A DNA stretch of 64,000 nt, taken from positions 434,001 to 498,000 of the forward strand of contig NZ_JACJSC010000001.1 of the NCBI RefSeq assembly GCF_014697575.1. Reading direction: 5' to 3'. The translations under genes were made by a program, and so were the position numbers. The notes beneath the pieces are model-generated. The model had not been told where the DNA came from. It searched no databases and was given only the letters and a program-made list of their open reading frames with translations. Shown one piece after another: positions 48,668 to 57,540 of this stretch; the first letter of the stretch is position 1; every line of letters starts with the position of its first letter. This stretch comes from Planktothrix sp. FACHB-1365. Its GTDB lineage: Bacteria > Cyanobacteriota > Cyanobacteriia > Cyanobacteriales > Microcoleaceae.

Positions 48668-49882
48668 ATGACGAACTCCGCCTCCCCCAAACCTCTGCCC
48701 AAAATGCCTCCACCCCCTAGTGCTGTTTCAGTGGAGTCTTCCTCGGTTTCTATAGCCTCGGCTTCCTCAATTAAACTGATGGTGAAAGATGCTTATAGCA
48801 AAAAAGCCTCAGATATTCATATTCGAGTCGGACATACCCCTCGATTTAGAGTTCAAGGACAAATGGCAAGGGCAAAGGATCATGTTAAAGTCACGCCGGA
48901 ACTATTTGAACAGTATTTAGATGAAATTCTCACTCCCCATCAACGCAAACAGTTTGCAGAAACAAAAGAATTAGACACAGCAATATTTTATCCAGGGTTA
49001 GTGCGATGTCGGGTCAATTGTTTTGATTCCCTGACTGGGGGGGCAATGGTTCTGCGTCTGATTCATTTGCAGATTCCCTCTATTGATGAGTTAGGATTGC
49101 CGCCTGTTCTCAAAAATATTATTGGTTCTCCCCAAGGTTTAATTTTAGTTACAGGGCCAACGGGTTCAGGGAAATCTACCACGTTAGCGGCGATGATTCG
49201 TCACCTAAACGAAAGTGCGAAAAAGCATATTGTTACCATTGAAGACCCGATTGAATTTGTTCACCCCTCGAAGATGTGTTTAATTAGTCAACGGGAAGTT
49301 GGCTTACATACCTTAGAATTCCATAACGCCTTACGGGCAGTTTTGCGCGAAGATCCTGATGTAATTCTAATTGGGGAAATGCGCGATCGCACAACGGTTA
49401 ATACGGCGTTACAAGCTTCACAAACGGGTCACTTAGTATTAGGAACTCTGCATACCCGCAATGCTTTAAACTCGATTAATCGTCTATTAAACCTGTTTAA
49501 CGTTGATGAACAACCCGCCGTCCGAATTCAAATTTGTGATTCTTTAGTGGCGGTGATTGCTCAATTATTAGTTCCTACCGTTGATAATAAACGCACGGCG
49601 GTTCACGATGTTCTGGTTAATACTCCAGCCATGCGGGATTATCTGCTCAAAGGAGACGAGGAAAGCGCCTTACAGTTAATGGAATCGGATACTTACGAAG
49701 GAATGCAACTGATTAACCAAGCCCTATTTGAACAGGTGCTTGCCACACGGGTGACCATGGAAGAAGCGGAAAAAGCTTCTCCCGATGCTACCGATTTAGA
49801 CCGTCGCTTCCGTACCGCCGGGATCGACTCATCGGGTATGGCCCGCCAATTCAGAGAAGGTAAATCGCCGTTTAGTGCGTAA
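48668..49882 (+). CDS. pilT: Type IV pilus retraction ATPase PilT
   Basis: A 404-residue secretion ATPase. A Pro/Ser-rich N-terminal tail (about 1-35) precedes SDIHIRVGHTPRFRVQG. The core has Walker A GPTGSGKST, the Asp box EDPIEFVH, Walker B LREDPDVILIGEMRD and the His box TGHLVLGTLHT. All are intact, including the PilT AIRAVLRxDPD-like segment (ALRAVLREDPD). PilT depolymerises pili, driving twitching and phototaxis. The gene stands alone rather than between pilB and pilC, as expected for a PilT2-type paralogue; which paralogue it is cannot be fixed here. Confidence 0.93.
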   Translation: MTNSASPKPLPKMPPPPSAVSVESSSVSIASASSIKLMVKDAYSKKASDIHIRVGHTPRFRVQGQMARAKDHVKVTPELFEQYLDEILTPHQRKQFAETKELDTAIFYPGLVRCRVNCFDSLTGGAMVLRLIHLQIPSIDELGLPPVLKNIIGSPQGLILVTGPTGSGKSTTLAAMIRHLNESAKKHIVTIEDPIEFVHPSKMCLISQREVGLHTLEFHNALRAVLREDPDVILIGEMRDRTTVNTALQASQTGHLVLGTLHTRNALNSINRLLNLFNVDEQPAVRIQICDSLVAVIAQLLVPTVDNKRTAVHDVLVNTPAMRDYLLKGDEESALQLMESDTYEGMQLINQALFEQVLATRVTMEEAEKASPDATDLDRRFRTAGIDSSGMARQFREGKSPFSA

Positions 49883-49901
49883 GAGGGTGTCAGGTCTGTG
49901 G

Positions 49902-49920
49902 AACAGGCATCTTGCCTGTT
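49902..49920. repeat. Palindromic repeat AACAGGCA-TCT-TGCCTGTT (second copy)
   Basis: Identical to 47265-47283, located 20 bp after the pilT stop. It could act as a weak terminator, though no T-run follows. Confidence 0.8.
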
Positions 49921-50020
49921 AACTCAGGTATCAGGTGTCAAAAGTTAACAATTTCCCCCCTGCTCCCGGAGTTCCCCCTTCGTTCTATAATTTGGCAGTA
50001 ACTTTCATCTTACCTTGATC

Positions 50021-50512
50021 GTGATAGCCCTTTATCCGGGTAGTTTTGATCCGGTTACGTTAGGACATTTAGATGTCATCGAGCGAGGTTGTAAACTGTT
50101 TGATCAGGTGATTGTGGCGGTTTTGGGAAATCCGAATAAAAAGCCTTTATTTACCGTAGAGGAACGGATTAAACAAATTCGTTACAGTACCCAACATTTG
50201 AACAATTTAGAAGTAGCCAGTTTTGATGGTCTAACGGTAGACTATGCAAAACTACGGAACGCTCAAGTTTTACTCCGAGGTCTGCGAGTTCTTTCAGATT
50301 TTGAATTAGAACTGCAAATGGCTCTCATCAATAAAACCCTGTCAACAGAAATTGAGACGGTGTTTTTGGCAACCTCAAAAGAATATAGTTTCTTGTCAAG
50401 TAGTGTTGTCAAAGAGATTGCCCGATTTGGGGGTTCTGTTGATCATCTTGTTCCTAATCACGTTGCTCAAGAAATCTATAAATGTTACGCCAGGAATCAA
50501 CTCCAAGACTAG
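50021..50512 (+). CDS. coaD: Pantetheine-phosphate adenylyltransferase
   Basis: A 163-residue protein starting at GTG 50021, chosen because translation then begins [20 protein letters not shown], the canonical CoaD N-terminus with the (T/H)xGH nucleotidyl-transfer motif; TTG 50015 would add two residues. The C-terminal signature [16 protein letters not shown] is intact. It adenylates 4'-phosphopantetheine in coenzyme A synthesis. Its end overlaps the next gene by 31 bp, implying co-transcription and coupled translation. Confidence 0.95.
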   Translation: MIALYPGSFDPVTLGHLDVIERGCKLFDQVIVAVLGNPNKKPLFTVEERIKQIRYSTQHLNNLEVASFDGLTVDYAKLRNAQVLLRGLRVLSDFELELQMALINKTLSTEIETVFLATSKEYSFLSSSVVKEIARFGGSVDHLVPNHVAQEIYKCYARNQLQD

Positions 50513-51126
50513 AACCTGAACAAAATGGACTCCGTGTAGAACCTGAAACTCCGGTGAGTAATTCCCCTGGAATTGATATCCAACGGGAACTTAACCGACT
50601 GGAGGAAATGATTCTCGATAGTCCCAGAATTCCATTAACTCGACGCACTTTAGTCGATGAAGAACAATTACTCGATCAATTAGATTTAATTCGATTGAAT
50701 TTACCGAGTGCTTTTCAAGAGTCAGATATTATCGTCCGTCATAAGGATGAAATTCTTCAAGAAGCGGAAGAATATGCTCAGGAAATTATCGATGCGGCTG
50801 AACAAAGAGCGGCTCGAATATTGAATGAGATGGGTTTAATTCAACAGGCAAAAGCTGAAGCGGATCAATTGCGTCAACAAGTTCAACACGAATGTGAGAC
50901 GCTTCAACAACAAACTTTGTCTGAAATTGAACAAATTCGCTATCGTCTTCAACAGGAATTAGAAGAAATGCGATCGCGAACTCTGGCTGAATGTGAAGAA
51001 ATTCAAAATGGTGCAGATGACTATGCAGATCACGTTTTAGGAAGTATCGAGCAACAGTTAAATGAAATGATGCGAGTGATTCGGAATGGTCGCCAACAAA
51101 TCCAGGGAAATCACCCTACACGATAA
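50482..51126 (+). CDS. DivIVA-like coiled-coil protein
   Basis: A 214-residue protein. After a Pro/Glu-rich N-terminus, residues 25-70 resemble a DivIVA-type start ([45 protein letters not shown]). Residues 85-205 form a long, Glu/Gln-rich coiled coil like that of ATP synthase subunit b. There is no membrane segment. In cyanobacteria such proteins sit next to coaD, but function is not established; a scaffold or envelope-division role is inferred. Overlaps coaD by 31 bp. Confidence 0.75.
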   Translation: MLRQESTPRLEPEQNGLRVEPETPVSNSPGIDIQRELNRLEEMILDSPRIPLTRRTLVDEEQLLDQLDLIRLNLPSAFQESDIIVRHKDEILQEAEEYAQEIIDAAEQRAARILNEMGLIQQAKAEADQLRQQVQHECETLQQQTLSEIEQIRYRLQQELEEMRSRTLAECEEIQNGADDYADHVLGSIEQQLNEMMRVIRNGRQQIQGNHPTR

Positions 51127-51346
51127 CTCGATTTATAGGGGGTTTCTACTCGTTCTGATACTAGAAATCAGGAGATAGCCTAGGCGTTATTTATATCGTC
51201 TTTTTAGACATCTCCGATTTCCCTGTATCGATTTTTTAAGATTTCAAAATTGCATTCAGTTATTTATATAGTGCTACGCATTACGGTTAAGACATTTTTA
51301 AACCCTGAAACCCTTTTAATTCTTACTGTTCCCTGTTCTCTGCTAT

Positions 51347-52192
51347 ATGTTAAATAATATTCGGCTATTACTTCAAGCTTGTCAAAACCTCAATATTGAT
51401 TATGAAATTCTCCATAGTCATGAAAATTTAGTCAAAATTAAGCTCGATAAAAATTACTATTTCTGTAATTATAGTACACCTTTTGTTGACCAATCTGTTT
51501 TTAAAATTCTCAAGGATAAGGAATACACTTACTCGATTTTAAAGGGGAAAATTAATATCCCGAAAACAATAGGCTTTCTTTCCCCATTTTGTGATCAAAA
51601 ATATCAAGAGTATTTACAGTTTAAAACCAGTCCTGATATTGCTCGTGAAATCGAGAGAATTTTTAAATTTCCAGTGATTGTTAAACGCAATTCTGGTTCC
51701 AGTGGACAGAATGTTTTTTTATGTCAAGATCTTGAAGAAATTGAAACAGGATTAACCAGAATTTTTAATATTCATGATAAAAATTATGATTATGTTGCTG
51801 TCGCTCAAGAATATATTTTAATTCACCGGGAATATCGAGCCGTTTTTTTAAATCAAAAATTAATATTACTGTATGAAAAAGATATTAGTCAGGCAAGATT
51901 TATCGGGAATTTAAGCCCTTTACATTGGGAAGGAGCGCAAGCTAAATATATTAATGATGATAAAATTATATCAGAGATTGAAACCTTTTGTCAACCTATT
52001 TTTAAAGAATTAAGTTTAGATTATACGGGGTTAGATATTGCGGTAGATGAACAGAACCAATATTGGTTTATTGAGGCTAACTCCCATCCCAATTATGATA
52101 TTTTTACTAGAGATAACGGATCAGAACTCGCTGTCCAAGTCTTTGAAAAAATGCTGAAATTTTTAGCTTCTAAAAGAGGGAACAGGGAATAG
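51347..52192 (+). CDS. Orphan ATP-grasp ligase-like protein
   Basis: A 281-residue protein with the ATP-grasp core: FPVIVKRNSGSSGQNVFLC (ATP-binding Lys and Gly/Ser loop), VAQEYILIHREYRAVFLNQKLI, and YTGLDIAVDEQNQYWFIEANSHPNYD with the metal-binding Glu/Asn. The N-terminal ~90 residues (LLQACQNLNIDYEILHSHENLVKIKLDKNYYFCNYSTP) resemble the pre-ATP-grasp domain of RimK/cyanophycin-synthetase relatives. It should ligate a carboxylate to an amine or thiol; the substrate is unknown. No partner gene is adjacent and no Shine-Dalgarno site is visible. Confidence 0.8.
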   Translation: MLNNIRLLLQACQNLNIDYEILHSHENLVKIKLDKNYYFCNYSTPFVDQSVFKILKDKEYTYSILKGKINIPKTIGFLSPFCDQKYQEYLQFKTSPDIAREIERIFKFPVIVKRNSGSSGQNVFLCQDLEEIETGLTRIFNIHDKNYDYVAVAQEYILIHREYRAVFLNQKLILLYEKDISQARFIGNLSPLHWEGAQAKYINDDKIISEIETFCQPIFKELSLDYTGLDIAVDEQNQYWFIEANSHPNYDIFTRDNGSELAVQVFEKMLKFLASKRGNRE

Positions 52193-52583
52193 TAATAAAA
52201 AATTTTTCTGTCAAACCTTTAATTGAATCAAAAAGATAAAAAGACACAAAGAAGTTGTAAATATTAATCTGTTGATTGCGATCGCAAATTTTATATGAAA
52301 TCCCTAAATGTTTGCTACAAATCCCCCTGTAGAGACTAAGCATGGCTAGTCTCTACAGGGGGGATCATCTGTAGCGTTCATAATGGGATTTCATATTAGT
52401 TTTTTCCTTTTGCTTTGTTCTGTGCAAGTTAAGGATCTGTCACAAAGTTTAACAATTAACCTCAATTTTCAATTAGAACAAGAGTTGCGGTTTCTAAAAT
52501 CTCTAGGTTAGAACTAAAATATAATTCTATCCTAGGATAGAATAAACCTCTGATTCTTTTAACCTTGTTTAATTTCAATTAAA
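52193..52583. other. Intergenic region with a large CATGG-centred palindrome
   Basis: About 391 bp, no gene. ATCCCCCTGTAGAGACTA (52321-52338) faces TAGTCTCTACAGGGGGGAT (52347-52365) around an AGCATGGC centre, a near-perfect stem of 18 bp with one bulged G. The core GTAGAGAC-CATGG-GTCTCTAC relates it to the 37661/42205 repeat pair. A GCGATCGC (HIP1) octamer lies at 52278-52285. Confidence 0.75.
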
Positions 52584-53987
52584 ATGATTAATGAAAAATT
52601 CCGACGTCAACTTCGCCAAGAAGCCAAACTTTGGCAGGAAGAACAACTCATTGATGATTCTCTATATCAACAGTTAGCAACACGCTATCAATTTGATCAT
52701 CTTGAAACCGCCGCCAGTAGTCGGTTTGTGATGATTTTAATCGGTTTAGGCAGCATTCTATTAGGTTTAGGTGTAATTACTTTTGTGGCTGCGAATTGGC
52801 AAGACTGGTCAAAAGCCGTTAAAGTCATTCTGCTTCTGAGTTTATTTATTGGAGTCAATGCGGCTGGTTTCTATTTATGGAAACAGCCATCAGATTCTTT
52901 TCAAGTGGGAAGAAAACGACGTTTAGGAGAAGGATTATTACTTTTTGGCGGATTAATTTTAGGGGCAAATATTGCCTTAATGGGACAAATTTTTCATCAA
53001 AGTGGTTCTGCTTATGAACTCTTTCTGGTGTGGGGAATTGGGGTATTAGTCATGTCCTATAGTCTGCAAATCACTTCTTTAGGATTTTTAGGACTACTAT
53101 TGTATGGAATAGGATATTGGACAGGAACTTCTGATTTATTCTCACAGCAAGAATTTTCTATCTTACATTTAGTGTTAGAACATACCCCGTTAATTGCCGG
53201 ATTTTTGTTTATTTCCCTGGCTTATTGGTGTCAGTCCCGTGTCCTATTCGTGATGACATTACTGATTCTAATTCCGGCTTTACAGATTAGTATTATTCCC
53301 TTGTTTAATTCCGATTTACCCCAAGGGTTACTATTCGCTTTGTTATTCATCTTTACTCCCGCTTTACTGTGGGGTTATGATGATACTTTGTGGCCGAATG
53401 TTGATAGTAGACGCTTTCAACCTTTAGCGCGAACCCTATCCATTATTCTGTTAGCCGTTTTATTTTTTAGTCTCTCGTTTAACGGGTTTTGGAATAACTT
53501 TCCTTTAACAGATTCTAACGATTTAATTCCGATTAGCAACTTTGTTTTAATTGATTTCGTCTTCTTTTTAGGCATTCTATTTTTAGAATGGTTCCAACTG
53601 GTTAAACCGACTGCTATTCATCCCAATAAATGGCGGTTTGATTCCGTTACCAGTGTAATTGTAGGATTTTTAGGATTAACTGGATTAATCTGTTTTTGGC
53701 ATTTACAAATTCATCCTATTTCTGAACTTGCAACATTTTTGTTTAACGTTCAGATGTTTTTATTAGCAACGGGATTAATTAGAATTGGACTCGCCCAAAC
53801 TCAACGCTTTGCCTTTTGGGGGGGAATGATTTTATTAGTTTCTCAAATTATGAGTCGCACCTTTGAATACAATACGGAACTCATTCTCAAAGCCTTTGTG
53901 TTTACCTTATGTGGTGTCGGAGTGATTGTAGCAGGCTTATGGTTTGAACGCCATTTATTAGCCGTTGCTAAAACACAAAATCGTTAA
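52584..53987 (+). CDS. DUF2157 multispan membrane protein
   Basis: A 467-residue protein. A ~45-residue soluble N-terminus (FRRQLRQEAKLWQEEQLIDDSLYQQLATRYQF) is the DUF2157 hallmark. About eleven hydrophobic segments follow, beginning FVMILIGLGSILLGLGVITFVAANWQDW. Function unknown. It is followed 26 bp later by a GDYXXLXY-type protein, a pairing common in bacteria (DUF2157, DUF4401, GDYXXLXY), so the two are likely one operon and probably one complex. Confidence 0.9.
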   Translation: MINEKFRRQLRQEAKLWQEEQLIDDSLYQQLATRYQFDHLETAASSRFVMILIGLGSILLGLGVITFVAANWQDWSKAVKVILLLSLFIGVNAAGFYLWKQPSDSFQVGRKRRLGEGLLLFGGLILGANIALMGQIFHQSGSAYELFLVWGIGVLVMSYSLQITSLGFLGLLLYGIGYWTGTSDLFSQQEFSILHLVLEHTPLIAGFLFISLAYWCQSRVLFVMTLLILIPALQISIIPLFNSDLPQGLLFALLFIFTPALLWGYDDTLWPNVDSRRFQPLARTLSIILLAVLFFSLSFNGFWNNFPLTDSNDLIPISNFVLIDFVFFLGILFLEWFQLVKPTAIHPNKWRFDSVTSVIVGFLGLTGLICFWHLQIHPISELATFLFNVQMFLLATGLIRIGLAQTQRFAFWGGMILLVSQIMSRTFEYNTELILKAFVFTLCGVGVIVAGLWFERHLLAVAKTQNR

Positions 53988-54013
53988 CTGATCTATTTTT
54001 AGGAGTAAAACCC

Positions 54014-54664
54014 ATGAATGATGCTAACTTGAATGAGACTCAATCTTCTGTTACTTTAAATCAGTCTCCTGTTGTTAAAAAACAAATTCCGGCTTGGAAA
54101 TTTTGGACACCGTTATTATTTCAGTTAATTCTAATTTTAGCGGTTCCTTCTCAAGCCTTTTATACTCAGGTGACAGGAAAAACAGTCATCCTGCAAACTG
54201 CACCCGTTGACCCCTATGATTTCTTTCGAGGATATTATCAAACCCTGAGTTATGATATTTCTAATCTTAATACTCTTCAAGTGCTTCCCGGTTGGAAAGA
54301 AATCGTTAAAGGTGAAGAATATTTACCCACTGGAACCTTAATTTATGTCACCTTAGAACAACCCAAAGATTCAACAAAATCTCAACATCCTTCAGCCTGG
54401 AAACCTGTAAAAGTCAGTGCAGAATATCCTCAGAATTTATCTAATAATCAGATTGTTTTACAAGGAAAATCAACGGGATGGAGTATTGAATATGGTTTAG
54501 AACGGTATTATATGCCAGAAAATCAACGAGAACAAATTAATAGTACCATTACAGAAGCACAAATGAAGGATCAACAATCTTTTGTTGTGGAAGTTAAAGT
54601 TAATGCTCAAGGAAAAGCAATTCCTGTTAGTTTGTGGGTGCGCGATCGCAATTACAAATTTTAA
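54014..54664 (+). CDS. GDYXXLXY-domain membrane-anchored protein
   Basis: A 216-residue protein with one membrane segment (about 28-50, WTPLLFQLILILAVPSQAFY) followed by an extracytoplasmic domain. The family's DPxDxFRGxYxxLxY motif appears as VDPYDFFRGYYQTLSYDI, with Tyr replacing the Asp of the name motif. The C-terminal YYMPENQREQI and VWVRDRNYKF-like strands match the family. Partner of the preceding DUF2157 gene (26-bp gap, AGGAGT before ATG). Confidence 0.88.
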   Translation: MNDANLNETQSSVTLNQSPVVKKQIPAWKFWTPLLFQLILILAVPSQAFYTQVTGKTVILQTAPVDPYDFFRGYYQTLSYDISNLNTLQVLPGWKEIVKGEEYLPTGTLIYVTLEQPKDSTKSQHPSAWKPVKVSAEYPQNLSNNQIVLQGKSTGWSIEYGLERYYMPENQREQINSTITEAQMKDQQSFVVEVKVNAQGKAIPVSLWVRDRNYKF

Positions 54665-54670
54665 TTTACC

Positions 54671-54734
54671 AAAACCCAGTTTCTAGTTGTGATAGAATTT
54701 CCAAAAATATGTTACAATTAAAAAACTGGGTTTT
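54671..54734. repeat. Inverted repeat upstream of the ATPase pair
   Basis: AAAACCCAGTTT (54671-54682) and AAACTGGGTTTT (54723-54734) are perfect 12-bp arms separated by 40 bp, located between the GDYXXLXY gene and the ATPase gene. Could form a terminator for the former or an operator for the latter. Confidence 0.7.
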
Positions 54735-54787
54735 AATATTTATTTAAAATCAATCTCATTTGTCCTTTACAATCAATAGATAAAAAA

Positions 54788-55933
54788 ATGAAAAAACTTA
54801 GCCTTACTAATCTAGGACAAATTAAAACAGCAGATATAGAATTTGGCGATTTAACTCTATTTATTGGCTCTCAAGCTACTGGTAAAAGTATTTTATTGCA
54901 ATTAATAAAACTCTTACTTGATAGTGGAGATATTGTACATACGATCAAAAAAAATGGCTATGACTGGGGAGGAGATATCAATAACTTAATCGAGTTTTAT
55001 TTCGGAGATGGAATGCGAAATCTCTGGAGTAAAAACACAGAAATATATAGCAATGACAAAAGTATAGATTTAGACCAATTATTGAATGAAAATAGTCGCA
55101 AAAAAGAGCAGCTTTTCTTTATGCCAGCCCAGCGTGTGCTAACTCTTGAAAATGGATGGCCTCGATTGTTTCGGAGCTTCAATGGAGCTCCCTATGTCGT
55201 TCGCAATTTTAGCGAGCATTTATTGCTACTCATGCAACAAGGTTTGGGTAATAAAGGTAGCCCAATCTTTCCTCAGAAAGGTCGTCTTAAACAAGAACTT
55301 CGTGATGCACTCGATCAGAGTATTTTTCACGGTGCTCAGGTAGAACTTAACACCACTGGAATGAGTAAAAGCATCCACATTAATATGAATGGAAATCGCT
55401 TATCCTTCATGTCTTGGTCTGCTGGACAACGAGAATTTATGCCTTTACTTCTAGGTCTTTATTGGCTAATGCCGATATCAAAAGCATCTAAAAAGTCTGA
55501 TATAGATTGGGTCGTCATTGAAGAACCTGAAATGGGGTTGCATCCTCAAGCAATTTTATCAGTAATTTTGATGTGCTTGGAACTTTTATATCGAGGATAT
55601 CGCTTACTTATTTCAACTCATTCTCCTGTCCTTTTAGAAGCGGTTTGGGCTATTCGTTTCTTACGCGAACAGAATCCTGATATAAAATATCTTTATAAAC
55701 TTTTTGCTCTGAAGCAGTCTGTCCCAACTACAAAATTATTTGAGACTATTCTCAATCATAAGACTTTTTCGACCTACTATTTTGACCAAACAGAAGACGG
55801 TGTTTATGTCCGTAATATTTCATCTTTAGATCCATTTGATCCTGACCCTGCGATCGCCAACTGGGGGGGATTAACTAGCTTTAGTAGTCAAGCATCGGAT
55901 GTTGTTTCCCAAGCGATTCAGGAGAAGGAATGA
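54788..55933 (+). CDS. ABC/SMC-like AAA family ATPase of a two-gene module
   Basis: A 381-residue protein beginning MKKLSLTNLGQIKTADIEFG, typical of AAA15/OLD/RecF-like ATPases. Walker A is GSQATGKS (27-34); Walker B is WVVIEEPEMGLHP (Glu245/Glu246); the switch His278 is in LISTHSPVLLEA. A signature-like SAGQREFMPLL (about 215-225) stands in the ABC motif position. No nuclease (TOPRIM) domain is attached. ATG of the next gene overlaps its stop (ATGA), so the two are translationally coupled. Such ATPase plus effector pairs are common in phage-defence systems; this pairing matches none that I recognise. Confidence 0.85.
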   Translation: MKKLSLTNLGQIKTADIEFGDLTLFIGSQATGKSILLQLIKLLLDSGDIVHTIKKNGYDWGGDINNLIEFYFGDGMRNLWSKNTEIYSNDKSIDLDQLLNENSRKKEQLFFMPAQRVLTLENGWPRLFRSFNGAPYVVRNFSEHLLLLMQQGLGNKGSPIFPQKGRLKQELRDALDQSIFHGAQVELNTTGMSKSIHINMNGNRLSFMSWSAGQREFMPLLLGLYWLMPISKASKKSDIDWVVIEEPEMGLHPQAILSVILMCLELLYRGYRLLISTHSPVLLEAVWAIRFLREQNPDIKYLYKLFALKQSVPTTKLFETILNHKTFSTYYFDQTEDGVYVRNISSLDPFDPDPAIANWGGLTSFSSQASDVVSQAIQEKE

Positions 55934-56361
55934 GTTTTAAGCAAGCGATCGATAATACACCTTTATTAAAGAATGATTTTAAAAAAGGATTAAAAGCTCT
56001 AGGTTTAAATAGTACCAAAGTCGATCCTAATGATCCTAAGAAATGTGAAGGAAGTGTTGATATTGATACAGCAGTTAAATCAATATATCCTAATGCTTCA
56101 CGTTGGGACTATGCAGTTGGATATAATGGTAAAACTTATTTTATCGAAGTACATAGTGCTAAAACAGATGAAGTAAACTGTTTTCTCAATAAGCTTCAAT
56201 GGTTAAAAGATTTTCTCATCAATGATGCCCCTGAATTGAATCAAGAACCAAAGTCTTTTCATTGGATTGCTTCTAATGGCAATCATATATTACCGAATAG
56301 TTCTCAAGCCCGTAAGTTAGCTCAAAAAGGAATTACGGTAGTTAGACAACTAACCCTGTAA
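55930..56361 (+). CDS. Small effector-like protein coupled to the ATPase, possible PD-(D/E)XK relative
   Basis: A 143-residue protein whose ATG overlaps the ATPase stop codon by 4 bp. No family is recognised. RWDYAVGYNGKTYFIEVHSAKTDEV (Asp60, then Glu73-Val-His75 and Lys78) resembles the core D...E-x-K strand pair of PD-(D/E)XK nucleases, with His in place of the usual Lys. KLQWLKDFLIND and a C-terminal RKLAQKGITVVRQL helix/strand follow. No membrane segment. The coupling implies equimolar production with the ATPase. Nuclease function is an inference. Confidence 0.6.
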   Translation: MSFKQAIDNTPLLKNDFKKGLKALGLNSTKVDPNDPKKCEGSVDIDTAVKSIYPNASRWDYAVGYNGKTYFIEVHSAKTDEVNCFLNKLQWLKDFLINDAPELNQEPKSFHWIASNGNHILPNSSQARKLAQKGITVVRQLTL

Positions 56362-56611
56362 TTTACAACTTATTGATAATCGTAATGCTGTTTAAAACTT
56401 GGGGGTGGGGTGAGGACAAGCCTCACCCCAGGGTGTCGGGTTTTAGGTGTTCCCCAATTATAGACCAAGGTTCCTAAAATAGTAAACCCAGATCCAAATA
56501 ATTTTATCGAAAATGGGAGCCAGAAGACCCGCACCATAAGGAACGTTGGTGTCGGGATCAATGGCGGGACATCAAAAAACAAATTACAGATTCCGTGTTA
56601 GAATGTAAGAC

Positions 56612-57525
56612 ATGACAGAAAAAGCCTATCGCTACCGATTCTATCCAACTCCTGAACAAGAAGACCTGTTGAGGAGAACATTGGGGTGTGTTCGACTAAT
56701 CTATAATAAAGCATGATTCAGCCAGAACCCAAGCTTGGTACGAACGGAAAGAACGAGTAGGCTATTCTCAAACATCTTCCCTGTTAACTGAATGGAAAAA
56801 AGAAGAAGAACTGAACTTTCTAAATCATGTGAGTTCAGTTCCACTTCAGCAAGGATTAAGACATCTGCAAACCGCTTTTACCAACTTCTTTGCAGGTCGG
56901 GCTAAATATCCCAACTTTAAAAAGAAACGTCATGGGGGTAGTGCAGAATTTACGTCATCTGCATTCACCTATAAAAACGGTGAAATTTATCTAGCTAAGA
57001 ATAAACAACCTTTACCGATACGGTGGAGTCGTCAACTTCCAAAAGAATGTCAACCCTCAACAGTAACAGTTAAGTTAGACCCTAGTGGTCGATGGTTTGT
57101 CTCTTTAAGAATTGATGATTTAACTAATAACAAATTAGAACCCACCGAAAAAAATGTAGGAATAGATTTAGGAATTTCTAGCCTATTTACTTAGTGATGC
57201 AAATTGGGCAGAATTTGTCCGTCAGTTAACCTATAAGGCTGAATGGTACGGGCGAAAATTAATTAAAATAGACCGATGGTTTCCCAGTTCCAAACGTTGT
57301 GGAAACTGCGGACATATTTTAGATAAATTGCCATTAAAGATCAGGGAATGGGATTGTCCTAATTGTGGGAGACATCATGACCGTGACATTAATGCAGCAA
57401 ATAATATTTTGGCGGCCGGGCTGGCCGTGTCAGTCTGTGGAGCGACTGTAAGACCGGAACAGAGTAAATCTGTTGAGGCGGGTGCGAAAACCCGAAAGGG
57501 ACGGAAGCAGAAACCCAAGTCGTGA
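56612..57525 (+). pseudogene. tnpB: Decayed IS200/IS605-family TnpB, internally deleted
   Basis: Three pieces of one TnpB frame. Segment 1 (ATG 56612 to stop 56714-56716) has YRYRFYPTPEQEDLLRRTLG. A +1 frameshift leads to segment 2 (about 56718-57194), through FKKKRHGGSAEF to the first RuvC motif [10 protein letters not shown], then a TAG. Segment 3 (57193-57525) resumes with [12 protein letters not shown] and includes the zinc ribbon CGNCGH...CPNCGRHH and [11 protein letters not shown] (third RuvC motif). About 130 residues with the catalytic Glu of RuvC-II are missing, so it is inactive. No TnpA is present. Confidence 0.9.
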
Positions 57526-57540
57526 GTCTTGGGAATCCCA
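57430..57540 (+). ncRNA. Putative omega-RNA scaffold/right end of the tnpB remnant
   Basis: In known TnpB elements the guide RNA overlaps the 3' end of tnpB and runs to the right end. Here the C-terminal coding region contains tight hairpins, including CGGGTGCGAAAACCCG, and CCCAAG/CTTGGG (57514-57519/57528-57533) spanning the stop, followed by TTGGGAATCCCAC (57529-57541). Placement fits, but the boundary and any expression are unproven; the partner protein is inactive. Confidence 0.4.

Noticed and set aside
56370-56582. Minus-strand 70-codon frame before tnpB
   Set aside because: It overlaps a GC-rich hairpin (GGGGTGAGG/CCTCACCCC) and the element flank, with no recognisable product.
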